Assembly: GCA_002482885.1 (NCBI GenBank) | Contig: DLGW01000005.1 | Span: 375,568-439,567 of the forward strand | From: Flavobacteriaceae bacterium UBA7684 | GTDB lineage: Bacteria > Bacteroidota > Bacteroidia > Flavobacteriales > Flavobacteriaceae | Length of the DNA stretch: 64,000 bases | Direction of reading: 5' to 3' | Part shown: positions 8,577-17,500 of the stretch, in pieces | Numbering within the stretch: position 1 is the stretch's first letter | How the letters are laid out: each line of letters opens with the position of its first letter | Made by a program: the position numbers and the translations under genes | Notes under the pieces: model-generated | What the model was told of the DNA's origin: nothing | What the model saw: only the letters and a program-made list of their open reading frames with translations | Database searches by the model: none

Positions 8577-9746
8577 ATGAAAATTTGTTTTATTGTAAGT
8601 TGTATATATTCCAAAAGCAAGGGTAATGGAGGTCATTATCATAGTTTGTCTACAATGTACAAAGCACTATCTGTTGAAAATGAAGTTTTTATAATTAATG
8701 TTGGAACCTCTGAGATAAATTCCTTAGATAAAAATAATTTTAATTTATATAACGTTATTTCTACAGGAGTTAATTTCTTCAGTAACTTACATAAAATAGA
8801 ACAAATAATAAAAGAAGAAAAGCCCGATATTATTAATTCATTTGATCATTTTGCACATTTTTGGACAAGAGTAGTTGGAAATAAATTTAAGATACCATAT
8901 ACGCAAACAAAGTGTGGAGGTGAAAATCAAAAATATTTTCCCTATAGTAAGTATTTAATTTTATATAGCACAGAAAACTTTGATTATTTGAAAGATAAAT
9001 CAAAGTTCAAAGAAACTATTTTTTATCATATTCCCAACCGTGTTTTTAAGTTCGAAAGTTCTTTAGAAAGAATAAATGATTTAAGAAATAGTTATTCTGA
9101 GGTAAATTCAAATGAAGTTAAATTTTTACGGATATGCAGGATTGGAAGAATGTTTAAAAAAAGCATCATTCAGCTAGTAGAACTCATAGATAGGTTAAAT
9201 AAAGATGGGGCAAATTGCATGCTGTTTGTAATAGGAATTGTTGAAGATCAGTCTATTTTAGAGGAACTAAAAGCAATTTCTATCAATAAAAAAGTTGTTT
9301 TTATCAATGATGAAAGATTTATAAAAAATGCCAAAGAGTTAATTGGTTTTTCTGATTTTGTAATGGGAACAGGGCGGAGTTTTATGGAGGCGGCATCTCA
9401 GGGAAAAGTTATGTTGGCTCCAATTAGTCAAGGTAATATACCTATTATTGTAAATGCTGAAAATATAAATTCAATAATGGATTATAACTTTTCTCAGAGA
9501 TTAATTTTAAATGGTTATAATGAAGAATCAAATTATAGTGAAATATTTAAAGTCGTTTCTGATAATCATTTAATGAAAGATTATAAAGATTTTTCTTTAA
9601 AAATATTTAATGAAAAATTTAATATAGAAACAGTTGTTGAAACATACATAGAAATATACAAAAAGGCAAAAGTTCAAAAAGAAAAGTATTTCGATTTAAT
9701 TATTCATTTTTTCTTTTTGTTAAAAAAATATAAATTCAAGATATGA
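8577..9746 (+). CDS. Glycosyltransferase, GT4-like
   Basis: A 389-residue GT-B fold protein. The N terminus MKICFIVSCIYSKSKGNGG has the glycine loop of donor-sugar transferases, and the C-terminal domain has FLRICRIGRMFKKS and the donor-binding GTGRSFMEAASQGKVM, a variant of the family Glu-x7-Glu motif. It would add one sugar to the lipid-linked repeat unit on the cytoplasmic side. It starts two bases after the beta-propeller gene and overlaps the following acyltransferase by four bases (ATGA). The donor sugar cannot be read from the sequence. Confidence 0.78.
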   Translation: MKICFIVSCIYSKSKGNGGHYHSLSTMYKALSVENEVFIINVGTSEINSLDKNNFNLYNVISTGVNFFSNLHKIEQIIKEEKPDIINSFDHFAHFWTRVVGNKFKIPYTQTKCGGENQKYFPYSKYLILYSTENFDYLKDKSKFKETIFYHIPNRVFKFESSLERINDLRNSYSEVNSNEVKFLRICRIGRMFKKSIIQLVELIDRLNKDGANCMLFVIGIVEDQSILEELKAISINKKVVFINDERFIKNAKELIGFSDFVMGTGRSFMEAASQGKVMLAPISQGNIPIIVNAENINSIMDYNFSQRLILNGYNEESNYSEIFKVVSDNHLMKDYKDFSLKIFNEKFNIETVVETYIEIYKKAKVQKEKYFDLIIHFFFLLKKYKFKI

Positions 9747-10225
9747 TTTTTAAAGAAATAAAATATTTGAAAGGAAATTCTAAAGGAATAATCTATTTGT
9801 TTTTTTTTAGAGTCAGTTCATATTTTACTAAAAATATAGTTTTAAAGATTATAGGTTTCCCGGTAAGAATTTTTTATCATTTTTTATTTCAGTGGATTTT
9901 AGGATTTGATGTATATGATACAACCAAAATAGGTAAGGGGTTTAACGTTTATCATGGTTTTGGTATTACCATACATAAAGATGTGATTATAGGTGATTTT
10001 GTTAAAATTCGTCAGTTAACCACCATAGGGAATAGTAAATCAAACGGAAAAACTCCTTGTATAGGTAATCATGTAGATATTGGAGCTCATTGTATAATTA
10101 TTGGAGATATTGAAATAGGAGATAATGTATCTATTGGGGCAGGGACTATAGTAACAAAATCCATCCCTTCCAACCATTTAGCGTATGGTAATCCAATTAA
10201 AATAGTGGAAAAGAAAGATGTTTAG
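9743..10225 (+). CDS. Hexapeptide-repeat acyltransferase, serine acetyltransferase-like
   Basis: A 160-residue left-handed beta-helix enzyme with a hydrophobic, basic N terminus and repeats such as IGKGFNVYHGFGITIHKDV, IGNHVDIGAHCIIIGDI and IGDNVSIGAGTIVTKSI, ending in the usual AYGNPIKIV. It probably transfers an acetyl group to a sugar of the repeat unit. It overlaps the gene before it by four bases and the polymerase gene after it by eight, so all three are translationally coupled. This is the second of four such acyltransferases in the locus. Confidence 0.8.
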   Translation: MIFKEIKYLKGNSKGIIYLFFFRVSSYFTKNIVLKIIGFPVRIFYHFLFQWILGFDVYDTTKIGKGFNVYHGFGITIHKDVIIGDFVKIRQLTTIGNSKSNGKTPCIGNHVDIGAHCIIIGDIEIGDNVSIGAGTIVTKSIPSNHLAYGNPIKIVEKKDV

Positions 10226-11453
10226 TTCCTTTAAGAAAAACATATTTTTTTGTTTTCTATTTTTCCTTTTATTATTGGAGGACAAGATTCGTTTCGGAGC
10301 TTTAACGCTTTCGAATATTTGGAAAATTTCAGTTACAATGATATTTTTATTATTTGTAATTGACAAGATTTTACGTAAAGAAGGAGGGAGTAAATTTGTT
10401 ATTATAACATTTTTATTTTCGTTTTCATTACTAATAAATAGTAATGGTTTTTTTGCATTTGAAGATGTTCAAGAAGTTCTCATCTTTTTGATTTTTCCAA
10501 TTTCTTATTTCTCATTTTACTATTTAAATAAAAATGATAATCCATATAAAATCGCTGATAATTTATTGTTGTTAAGTTGTTTTTTAATATTTACATCAAT
10601 TCCATTTATTTTGGGTATTATAGAACAGACCAAAGCAGATAATATAGAGGCGGAAATTTATGGACTTGATGATAAAATTATGGTAGGCTTTTTTAAGCAT
10701 CCAGCCATCGCTTCTAAAATATTTGTTTGTTCTGCGTTATTCATCTATTTGTACGGATTAAACGTAAAAACTAAAATCACTAAATTGATATTATGGTTGT
10801 TTTTTGCAGTAGGTAGTTATTGCGTTTATATGAGTTTTACTAGAACCGGTTGGTTTATGTTATTGTTTGGTATTGTTTTTTCTTTGGTATACAAGAAAAA
10901 AGTAAAGACATACATATTTAAAGTAATACCTATTTTATTTATATTAATTTTTGCAGTAAGTTTTATCTATAATAACAATGAATCTGTTCAACGTCGATTA
11001 AATGGCGAACGCATTGGACGTGAAAACTCACAAGTAGATGAAACAGATATGCTCACTTCTGGAAGGAATGTATTAATAGAAAATGCAATTTCTTCTGTTT
11101 ATTCTGAAGGAATTCAAGCATTGATTTTTGGGATAGGTGTCAAAAAATCAATAGAAAGTAATGATGGAGCCGTGGCTCATAATAGATTTGCTGAAGTATT
11201 TCAATACGGAGGTTTTTTATCGCTAATTTTATTTGTTTTTTACATTAAAGCTGTTTACACTGAAATTAAAAGATATAAGACGAATACCTATATTTATTCG
11301 ATAAATATTTTGTTTTTCATTTTACTTATAATTTCCTTTATTCCATCACACGGTTTTCCTATATGGATTGATTTATTATTTGGAGGCACATTAGCTACAA
11401 ATAGAATTTTATATGAGCAACAATTAAAATTAAAAAATGAAGTTACTGTTTAA
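10218..11453 (+). CDS. wzy: O-antigen/capsule polymerase (Wzy-like)
   Basis: A 411-residue integral membrane protein with about ten to twelve hydrophobic segments and a long, polar, Asn- and Glu-rich loop around residues 250-310, the arrangement seen in Wzy and O-antigen ligase proteins. The segment SFTRTGWFMLLFGIVFSL resembles the helix before the large loop in this superfamily. It would polymerise flipped repeat units in the periplasm. Sequence conservation in this family is poor, so the call depends on topology and position between an acyltransferase and other assembly genes; a WaaL-type ligase is the alternative. Confidence 0.75.
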   Translation: MFSSFKKNIFFCFLFFLLLLEDKIRFGALTLSNIWKISVTMIFLLFVIDKILRKEGGSKFVIITFLFSFSLLINSNGFFAFEDVQEVLIFLIFPISYFSFYYLNKNDNPYKIADNLLLLSCFLIFTSIPFILGIIEQTKADNIEAEIYGLDDKIMVGFFKHPAIASKIFVCSALFIYLYGLNVKTKITKLILWLFFAVGSYCVYMSFTRTGWFMLLFGIVFSLVYKKKVKTYIFKVIPILFILIFAVSFIYNNNESVQRRLNGERIGRENSQVDETDMLTSGRNVLIENAISSVYSEGIQALIFGIGVKKSIESNDGAVAHNRFAEVFQYGGFLSLILFVFYIKAVYTEIKRYKTNTYIYSINILFFILLIISFIPSHGFPIWIDLLFGGTLATNRILYEQQLKLKNEVTV

Positions 11454-12051
11454 GTATTTAACCCTATTAATAGATTTTATTATTAGAGCTACAGACAAAA
11501 TATTAATGTTTATGTACGCCTCTAGATTTCAAAAAATAGGGAAAAATGTAAAATTTTATCCACTTTCATCATCAATTTTTTGGAATAATGTAAGTGTCGG
11601 AAATGATGTTCAAATAGGTAAACGCGCCTGCTTTAATACTTATTTATCAAAGTTATACATAGGAAATAAGGTTTTATTCGGACCTAATGTAACCATTCGT
11701 GGAGGCATTCATCCTTATTATGTAAGTGGACGATTTATTTTTGATATAAAACATCATGAAAAAAGTCCTGAAGATGATCAAGATGTGATTATTGAGGATG
11801 ATGTTTGGGTAGGAGCTAATGTAACTATTTTAAAAGGGGTAACCGTTGGTCGTGGAAGCGTAATAGCTGCAGGAGCGGTTGTCTCTAAAAACGTATTACC
11901 TTATACAATTGTAGGGGGAATACCTGCAAAAAAGATAAAAAACAGATTTGTTTCGGTGGAGGAAATATTAAACCACGAGAATATACTTTATGCAGAAAGT
12001 TTTAGAATTCCAAAAGATAAAATTATAGAGAATTTTAATACCACAAAATAA
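11437..12051 (+). CDS. Hexapeptide-repeat acyltransferase, maltose acetyltransferase-like
   Basis: A 204-residue acyltransferase of the NodL/LacA branch. It has the repeats IGNKVLFGPNVTIRGGIHP and the conserved IIEDDVWVGANVTILKGV, GRGSVIAAGAVVSKNV and VGGIPAKKIKNR. The histidine in GGIHPYY is at the position of the catalytic base in this group. It would acetylate a hydroxyl group of the polysaccharide. The start codon lies 17 bases inside the end of wzy, and two bases separate its stop from the next glycosyltransferase start. Confidence 0.83.
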   Translation: MKLLFKYLTLLIDFIIRATDKILMFMYASRFQKIGKNVKFYPLSSSIFWNNVSVGNDVQIGKRACFNTYLSKLYIGNKVLFGPNVTIRGGIHPYYVSGRFIFDIKHHEKSPEDDQDVIIEDDVWVGANVTILKGVTVGRGSVIAAGAVVSKNVLPYTIVGGIPAKKIKNRFVSVEEILNHENILYAESFRIPKDKIIENFNTTK

Positions 12052-12052
12052 A

Positions 12053-13126
12053 ATGAAACATAAAGTCTTATTTTTTGGTCCAGTACAGTTGAATAATCCA
12101 GGAGCTGTGGGCGGGGGGGAATCAGGAAATAGAAAAACTATTAAGATTCTTAAAGACTTAGGGCATACCATAACCGTTTTAGAAAAACCCTATATCACCA
12201 ATGGCGTTTTTGCTTATATCCTTACTTTATTAGGGAATCTTTTAAAAATAATTACTTACTCATTTAAAGGTTATAAAAACATACACATAACAGGTTATTA
12301 CTTAAATTCTATTTATTTTGAATGTTTGGTAATCTTAATTTCAAAAGTTTTTGGATTTACCGTTGTTTATGAATTAAGAGCAGGAGGCATGATTGAGGCT
12401 TATGAAAATCGTTCCAATACCTATAGATATTTCTTTAAGTTAGCTCTAAAAAAATCAAATTTCATCTTATGTCAGGGATTTGAATACACCACATTTAACA
12501 AGCAGGTTTTAGGCATAGACTCTTTATACTATCCCAATTTTATTTTAGATGAATTTATTAATCCGTTAGACAACTCTTTAAGAAATCAAAAAACAAATCC
12601 AAGTTTAGTATATTTTGGCAGAGTGAATGAAGATAAAAATATTTCTTTTTTACTTGAAATTGCCCTACAATTAAAGAAAAAGAGTCTTCCGTTTGATTTA
12701 GAAATTATAGGAAAATACACCCCTGATTACGAAAAGTATTTAAGAAGTTTGATTGAAAAATATGGTTTGCAAAATCAGGTAGTATTAAATCCACCATTAA
12801 ACTTTACCGCACTTTCAACCACCTTAAAAACAAAACATTTTTTTGTTTTTCCCTCTAAAGAAAAAAGAGAAGGACATTCCAATGCGCTAACAGAAGCTAT
12901 GGTATTTGGGGTTGTTCCAGTGGCTAGTAATCAGGGATTTAATAAAACAATTGTAAACGAAAATGGCTTAATTTGTGATGAATTTAAGGCTGAAAATTAC
13001 GCAACAATTATAGACAACGTTTGGAAAACCAATTGGAAAGACTTGTCCGAAAAAGTTTATCAACGAATAAAAGATAATTATACCGAGACCAAAGCCATAG
13101 AGTTATTAAAAAATATTTATTCATAA
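12053..13126 (+). CDS. Glycosyltransferase family 4
   Basis: A 357-residue GT-B enzyme of the GT4 family. The N terminus holds the glycine-rich acceptor loop AVGGGESGNRKT, and the C-terminal donor domain has LVYFGRVNEDKNISFLL and the Glu-x7-Glu motif in EGHSNALTEAMVFGVVP. It probably extends the lipid-linked repeat unit with a retained anomeric configuration. A run of seven G residues at 12113-12119 encodes part of the glycine loop at about residues 20-22 and is the longest G tract I noticed in this AT-rich locus. Confidence 0.87.
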   Translation: MKHKVLFFGPVQLNNPGAVGGGESGNRKTIKILKDLGHTITVLEKPYITNGVFAYILTLLGNLLKIITYSFKGYKNIHITGYYLNSIYFECLVILISKVFGFTVVYELRAGGMIEAYENRSNTYRYFFKLALKKSNFILCQGFEYTTFNKQVLGIDSLYYPNFILDEFINPLDNSLRNQKTNPSLVYFGRVNEDKNISFLLEIALQLKKKSLPFDLEIIGKYTPDYEKYLRSLIEKYGLQNQVVLNPPLNFTALSTTLKTKHFFVFPSKEKREGHSNALTEAMVFGVVPVASNQGFNKTIVNENGLICDEFKAENYATIIDNVWKTNWKDLSEKVYQRIKDNYTETKAIELLKNIYS

Positions 13127-13137
13127 ATTAAAATAGA

Positions 13138-13875
13138 ATGAAATCTTACTTTAATGTAAAATTTGAATTTAATCACCAACAGTTAGAAAGTACGATAGAA
13201 GAAACTTCTATATCCAACAAAGGATATTGTTGTTTTATTGATGCTACTTCTTTAGTGGTTTCTCATAAAAATAAAGAATTTAGAGATATCCTAAACGCCG
13301 CCTTAGCCAACTCTTGTGATGGAAGTTATATAGCGATGTTAGCTAGTAAAATTCATAACGAGGATTTAAAAGAATACATTGGCCCAGATTTTTTTAGAAA
13401 ATTCATTTATAAGCCCTACAAACAAATTATTATAGGAAATACTCAAGAAGTTTTTAATAAAATCAAAAAAATTGTAGACGAAAACGGAGGGGATTCATCA
13501 TTATTACACTTTATTCCGTTACCATTTAAACCAGTTGATGGATTTGACTATAACGAAATCGCAGGAATAATTAATGAAGTGGAACCCCGATTTATTTGGG
13601 TTTCTTTAGGTGCACCTAAACAAGAGCAATTCATGAGTCGGTTACTGCCGCACATCAACAAAGGGGTGATGATAGGGGTAGGAGCTGCTTTAAATTATTT
13701 TACTGGCGAAGTAAAAGATATTCCAAATTGGGCAAGGAAAACCCATTTAATTTGGTTGTATAGAATCATTACTGAGCCAGAAAAACAATTAAAAAGATGT
13801 CGTGAAATAGTTCAGGTTTTACCTAAAATGTATTTTCAAGAAAAAAAGAATATTAAAAACACATCAGCCCAATAA
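13138..13875 (+). CDS. WecG/TagA/CpsF family glycosyltransferase (GT26)
   Basis: A 245-residue member of GT26, the family that adds the second sugar to lipid-linked amino sugars. The diagnostic block is WVSLGAPKQEQFMSR followed by GVGAALNYFTGEV and ARKTHLIWLYRI, with a catalytic-type aspartate in the early segment NSCDGSYI. In this locus it is placed directly before the initiating transferase pair, so it likely acts on the lipid-linked product of the 14804-15757 enzyme. Length and domain are complete. Confidence 0.88.
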   Translation: MKSYFNVKFEFNHQQLESTIEETSISNKGYCCFIDATSLVVSHKNKEFRDILNAALANSCDGSYIAMLASKIHNEDLKEYIGPDFFRKFIYKPYKQIIIGNTQEVFNKIKKIVDENGGDSSLLHFIPLPFKPVDGFDYNEIAGIINEVEPRFIWVSLGAPKQEQFMSRLLPHINKGVMIGVGAALNYFTGEVKDIPNWARKTHLIWLYRIITEPEKQLKRCREIVQVLPKMYFQEKKNIKNTSAQ

Positions 13876-13880
13876 ATGCT

Positions 13881-14804
13881 ATGAAAAAAATATTTATAAC
13901 AGGAATAACTGGTTTTGTAGGACAAAATTTACATCCTTATTTATCTGCTGATTTTGAATGTGTTGGAATTTCTAGAGAATCAGATGCTTCTAAAAATAGA
14001 ATTGATTACAATACCTACTTTAATTCCAGTGATTTGGGTTATGGAACGATTCATTTGGCAGGAAAAGCTCATGATTTAAAAAAGACTTCAAATGATAATG
14101 AATACTTTGAAGTCAATTTTGAACTTACTAAAAAAATTTACGATAAATTCTTACAAGATGATCAATCAGAAGTATTTATCTATTTAAGTTCCGTAAAAGC
14201 AGCTAAAGACACCGTAGAGGGAATTTTAACCGAAAATGATCAACCAACTCCGGTAACTCCTTACGGAAAATCTAAATTAATGGCCGAGGAATATATTCTT
14301 AAAAACTTACCAACCAATCACAAAAGAGTTTACATCCTAAGACCTTGTATGATACATGGTCCAGGAAACAAAGGAAATATGAATTTGTTGTACGGTTTTG
14401 CTTCCAAAGGATTGCCTTATCCAATGGCAGCCTATCAAAATAAAAGGTCTTTTTTAAGCGTTGATAATTTGTCATTTGTAATCAAGGAATTGTTGCTGAA
14501 TACTGTTCCATCAGGAGTTTATAATGTTGCAGACGACGAGCCGTTATCTACCAATCAAGTCATTGAATTAATGGCACAATCTTTAAATGTAAAACCAAAA
14601 CTATTAGCTGTTCCTAAGGGAATTATTGGTTTGATTGCTAAAGTCGGAGACGTTTTAAAATTACCAATTAACACAGAAAGGTTAGATAAAATGACCGAAA
14701 ATTATGTTGTAGGTAATCATAAAATCAAAAAAGCCATTCAAAAAGACTTGCCTTTGTCGGTACAAGAAGGGTTATTAATCACTTTTAATTCATTTAAAAA
14801 ATAA
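13881..14804 (+). CDS. NAD-dependent epimerase/dehydratase, WbpV-like
   Basis: A 307-residue extended short-chain dehydrogenase with the NAD loop ITGITGFVGQNL, the strand IHLAGKAHD and the catalytic TPYGKSKLMAEEY (Tyr-x3-Lys). It overlaps by one base with the following WbpL/WecA-type transferase. Such pairs usually make a UDP-N-acetyl-6-deoxyhexosamine (for example N-acetylfucosamine or N-acetylquinovosamine) and hand it to the lipid carrier, so the most likely role is 4-epimerase or 4-reductase on a UDP-4-keto-6-deoxy sugar. The exact product is inferred. Confidence 0.8.
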   Translation: MKKIFITGITGFVGQNLHPYLSADFECVGISRESDASKNRIDYNTYFNSSDLGYGTIHLAGKAHDLKKTSNDNEYFEVNFELTKKIYDKFLQDDQSEVFIYLSSVKAAKDTVEGILTENDQPTPVTPYGKSKLMAEEYILKNLPTNHKRVYILRPCMIHGPGNKGNMNLLYGFASKGLPYPMAAYQNKRSFLSVDNLSFVIKELLLNTVPSGVYNVADDEPLSTNQVIELMAQSLNVKPKLLAVPKGIIGLIAKVGDVLKLPINTERLDKMTENYVVGNHKIKKAIQKDLPLSVQEGLLITFNSFKK

Positions 14805-15757
14805 TGATTTACGGAATTATCTTTTTAATCTTATTAGGGGCGGAATTACTATATTTTAAAATTGCCGACAAATACAATATCATAGATAAACCCAACGAGC
14901 GTTCGTCACATTCCGAAATTACTTTAAGAGGCGGAGGAATTGTATTTGTATTAGCTATATTAACGGCTTTTGCCCTAGGGTACGTTTCTTGGCCGCTTAC
15001 ACTATCTATGTTGATGTTAGGAGTCGTTAGTTTTGTAGATGATATCAAACCATTAAATGCTTTACCTAGATTTATAGTTCATGTTATAGCTGCAGTATTG
15101 GTATTTTATGATTTACAATTGATTGAATTAAGTATTTGGCTCATCCCTGTAGTCATGTTTTTATTGTTAGGATGGATCAATGCTTATAATTTTATGGATG
15201 GTATCAATGGAATAACAGTGTTATATGCCTTGGTGACTATATTTACTTTTACACAATTTACTTTTTTACAAGAAAGTAATCCGCTTTTTTATACGATGAT
15301 GATTTCATGTATAGTTTTTGGAATTTTTAATGTCAGAAAAAAAGCTAAAACATTTGCAGGTGATGTAGGTAGTGTAAGTATGGCTATCTTTTTAGCCTAT
15401 TTTATGATACAGGTTTTACTAGGTACTGCTAATTTAGGTTTTGTGTTGTTAGTAGCGGTATATAGCATTGATGCTATCATGACTATATTAATGAGAATTA
15501 AAAGGAGAGAAAGATTGTCTCAGCCACACCGTTCCCATCTGTATCAATATTTGGCTAATAATGTAAAAATCCCACATGTAAATGTTTCTTTGGGGTACGC
15601 CATCATACAATTAGGTATCAATAGTTTAGTAATTTATTTGTACAATGAATCTTTATTAACCTATCCTGTAATCGGAGGTTTGATTGTATTATTGACTTCT
15701 ATATATTGCATCATAAGATTCTATGTATATAAAAAATATGTAGTACAATATGCCTAA
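14804..15757 (+). CDS. Initiating polyprenyl-phosphate sugar-1-phosphate transferase (WbpL/WecA/MraY type)
   Basis: A 317-residue polytopic membrane enzyme that transfers a HexNAc-1-phosphate from UDP to undecaprenyl phosphate, starting repeat-unit synthesis. Family motifs are visible: DKPNERSSHSEITLRGGG after the first helix, the catalytic aspartates in VSFVDDIKPLN, NAYNFMDGINGI, the FAGDVGS loop and the nucleobase-side motif PHRSHLYQYL. It overlaps the previous epimerase by one base and the next acyltransferase by eight. This makes it the probable committed first step of the locus. Confidence 0.9.
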   Translation: MIYGIIFLILLGAELLYFKIADKYNIIDKPNERSSHSEITLRGGGIVFVLAILTAFALGYVSWPLTLSMLMLGVVSFVDDIKPLNALPRFIVHVIAAVLVFYDLQLIELSIWLIPVVMFLLLGWINAYNFMDGINGITVLYALVTIFTFTQFTFLQESNPLFYTMMISCIVFGIFNVRKKAKTFAGDVGSVSMAIFLAYFMIQVLLGTANLGFVLLVAVYSIDAIMTILMRIKRRERLSQPHRSHLYQYLANNVKIPHVNVSLGYAIIQLGINSLVIYLYNESLLTYPVIGGLIVLLTSIYCIIRFYVYKKYVVQYA

Positions 15758-16313
15758 TGCCATTGTTATTATAGGTTCTGGAGGAGTTGGCCGAGAAATT
15801 GCCGCCACATTAAAACATATAGATTTTGCCGACCAATATGTTTTAAAAGGATTTATAGACGATGGACAACCAACAGGAACTCTAATTAATCATTTACCAG
15901 TTTTAGGAAATATAGAATGGCTGATTCATCAAAGTCAGATTCGTCAGGTAATTATAGCTATTGGAAATCCTCAGGTAAGAGAAAAAATATATACACGATT
16001 AAAAGATTTCAGTTTTCAATTTCCTACTATAATACATCCTTCAGTTCAAATTCACGACCATGAATTTTGTAAAATAGGCAAAGGTTGTTATTTGGCGGCT
16101 CAAGTAGTGATGACAACTAATGTAACCATAGAAGATTTTTGTTTAATAAATACAGCATGTACATTTCAGCACGATACATATATCGAAAAAAATTGTACCT
16201 TGATGCCTGGTGTGCGTATAACAGGGGGAGCCACTATAGGGCATGGTTCTTATTTGTCGGCTAATCTAGCTCTAACAACTAGTGTTGTAGTGCCTTCATT
16301 ATCAAAGTTATAA
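15750..16313 (+). CDS. pglD: PglD/NeuD-family sugar N-acyltransferase, short C terminus
   Basis: A 187-residue protein with the PglD layout: an N-terminal Rossmann-like UDP-sugar domain (IIGSGGVGREIAATL) and a hexapeptide-repeat acetyl-CoA domain. The FQHDTYI segment carries the histidine expected as catalytic base. With the two following genes it forms a PglD-PglE-PglF set for UDP-N,N'-diacetylbacillosamine, where this enzyme would acetylate the C4 amine. The C terminus ends at VVVPSLSKL, before the last helix turn and the usual VGNPAK tail, about two dozen residues earlier than Campylobacter PglD as I know it. No frameshifted continuation is visible. Confidence 0.8.
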   Translation: MPNAIVIIGSGGVGREIAATLKHIDFADQYVLKGFIDDGQPTGTLINHLPVLGNIEWLIHQSQIRQVIIAIGNPQVREKIYTRLKDFSFQFPTIIHPSVQIHDHEFCKIGKGCYLAAQVVMTTNVTIEDFCLINTACTFQHDTYIEKNCTLMPGVRITGGATIGHGSYLSANLALTTSVVVPSLSKL

Positions 16314-16323
16314 ATTTTATTTA

Positions 16324-17463
16324 ATGAAGAAAAGAATTTATCTGTCACCTCCGAATATGGGGGGTGAAGAGAAAAAATATATTGATTCAGCATTTGCTAG
16401 TAATTGGATAGCTCCGATAGGGACTAATATTGACCTTTTTGAAGAAAAAGTAGCAAATTATTTAGGTGGTAATTTTAAGGTAACTGCTTTAAATTCTGGA
16501 ACATCAGCCATTCATTTAGGATTAAAGCTTTTGAATGTACAAAAACAAGACGAGGTATTGGTTCAGTCGCATACCCATGTTGCCTCTGTAAATCCAGTTT
16601 TATATTTAGGAGCTACTCCTGTATTTATTGACAGCGAGTCAGAAACAGGAAATATATGTCCTGACTTTTTAGAAGAAGCTATAAAAGACAGAATCAAAAA
16701 AGGAAAAAAACCAAAGGCTATTATTACAGTAGATTTATACGGCATGCCATATAAAGCAAATGAAATAAAAAAATTATCCAAGTATTATGGAATTCCCGTG
16801 TTAGAAGATGCTGCAGAAGCTTTAGGGAGTTTTTATAATGATCAGCCTTGTGGCACGTTAGGAGACATAGGAGTTATCTCATTCAACGGAAATAAAATTT
16901 TAACTACTTCGGCAGGAGGTGTTTTAATTACAAATAAACTTGAACAAAAAGAAAAGGCTTTATATTGGGCCAATCAATCCAAAGAGGATTTACCCTATTA
17001 TGAGCATAAAGAAGAAGGATATAATTATCGAATGAGTAACATTTGTGCGGGCATTGGTTGTGGTCAAATGGAGGTTTTAGAAGAAAGAATAAAGCAAAAA
17101 CAGGCCGTGAATCAATTTTATCAGTCTATTTTTAAAAATCATTCAGAATTAATTTTACAACAACCTATAAACAAAAATTTTAAATCTAATTTTTGGGTAA
17201 GTAATATATTTTTTAAGAAAGATGCTAAGACTAATCCTGAACAATTAAGATTACATTTAGAATCTTTTAACATTGAATCCAGAAGGTTTTGGAAGCCTAT
17301 GCATTTACAACCATTATTTAATAATTTTCCTTATTATGGAAACCAAGTATCCGAAAATTTGTTCAATAAAGGATTGTGTTTACCATCAGGTTCTAACCAA
17401 AATTTGGCAGATCAAGAAGTTATTAAATTGGCGATTGATAGGTTTTTTAACTTAAAATTATAA
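16324..17463 (+). CDS. pglE: PLP-dependent UDP-sugar aminotransferase (DegT/DnrJ/EryC1/StrS, PglE-like)
   Basis: A 379-residue sugar aminotransferase. The start RIYLSPPNMGGEEKKYI, the LNSGTSAIHLGL phosphate loop, VLEDAAEALGS and the PLP-binding Lys191 in SFNGNKILTTSAGG match the PglE/PseC-like group closely. It would transaminate the 4-keto sugar made by the adjacent dehydratase, using glutamate as amino donor. It starts 11 bases after the acyltransferase gene. The substrate assignment to bacillosamine rests on the gene trio rather than on this protein alone. Confidence 0.88.
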   Translation: MKKRIYLSPPNMGGEEKKYIDSAFASNWIAPIGTNIDLFEEKVANYLGGNFKVTALNSGTSAIHLGLKLLNVQKQDEVLVQSHTHVASVNPVLYLGATPVFIDSESETGNICPDFLEEAIKDRIKKGKKPKAIITVDLYGMPYKANEIKKLSKYYGIPVLEDAAEALGSFYNDQPCGTLGDIGVISFNGNKILTTSAGGVLITNKLEQKEKALYWANQSKEDLPYYEHKEEGYNYRMSNICAGIGCGQMEVLEERIKQKQAVNQFYQSIFKNHSELILQQPINKNFKSNFWVSNIFFKKDAKTNPEQLRLHLESFNIESRRFWKPMHLQPLFNNFPYYGNQVSENLFNKGLCLPSGSNQNLADQEVIKLAIDRFFNLKL

Positions 17464-17500
17464 TTTTGCAAATCATTAATCAATCTTAACAAAGTCTTCA

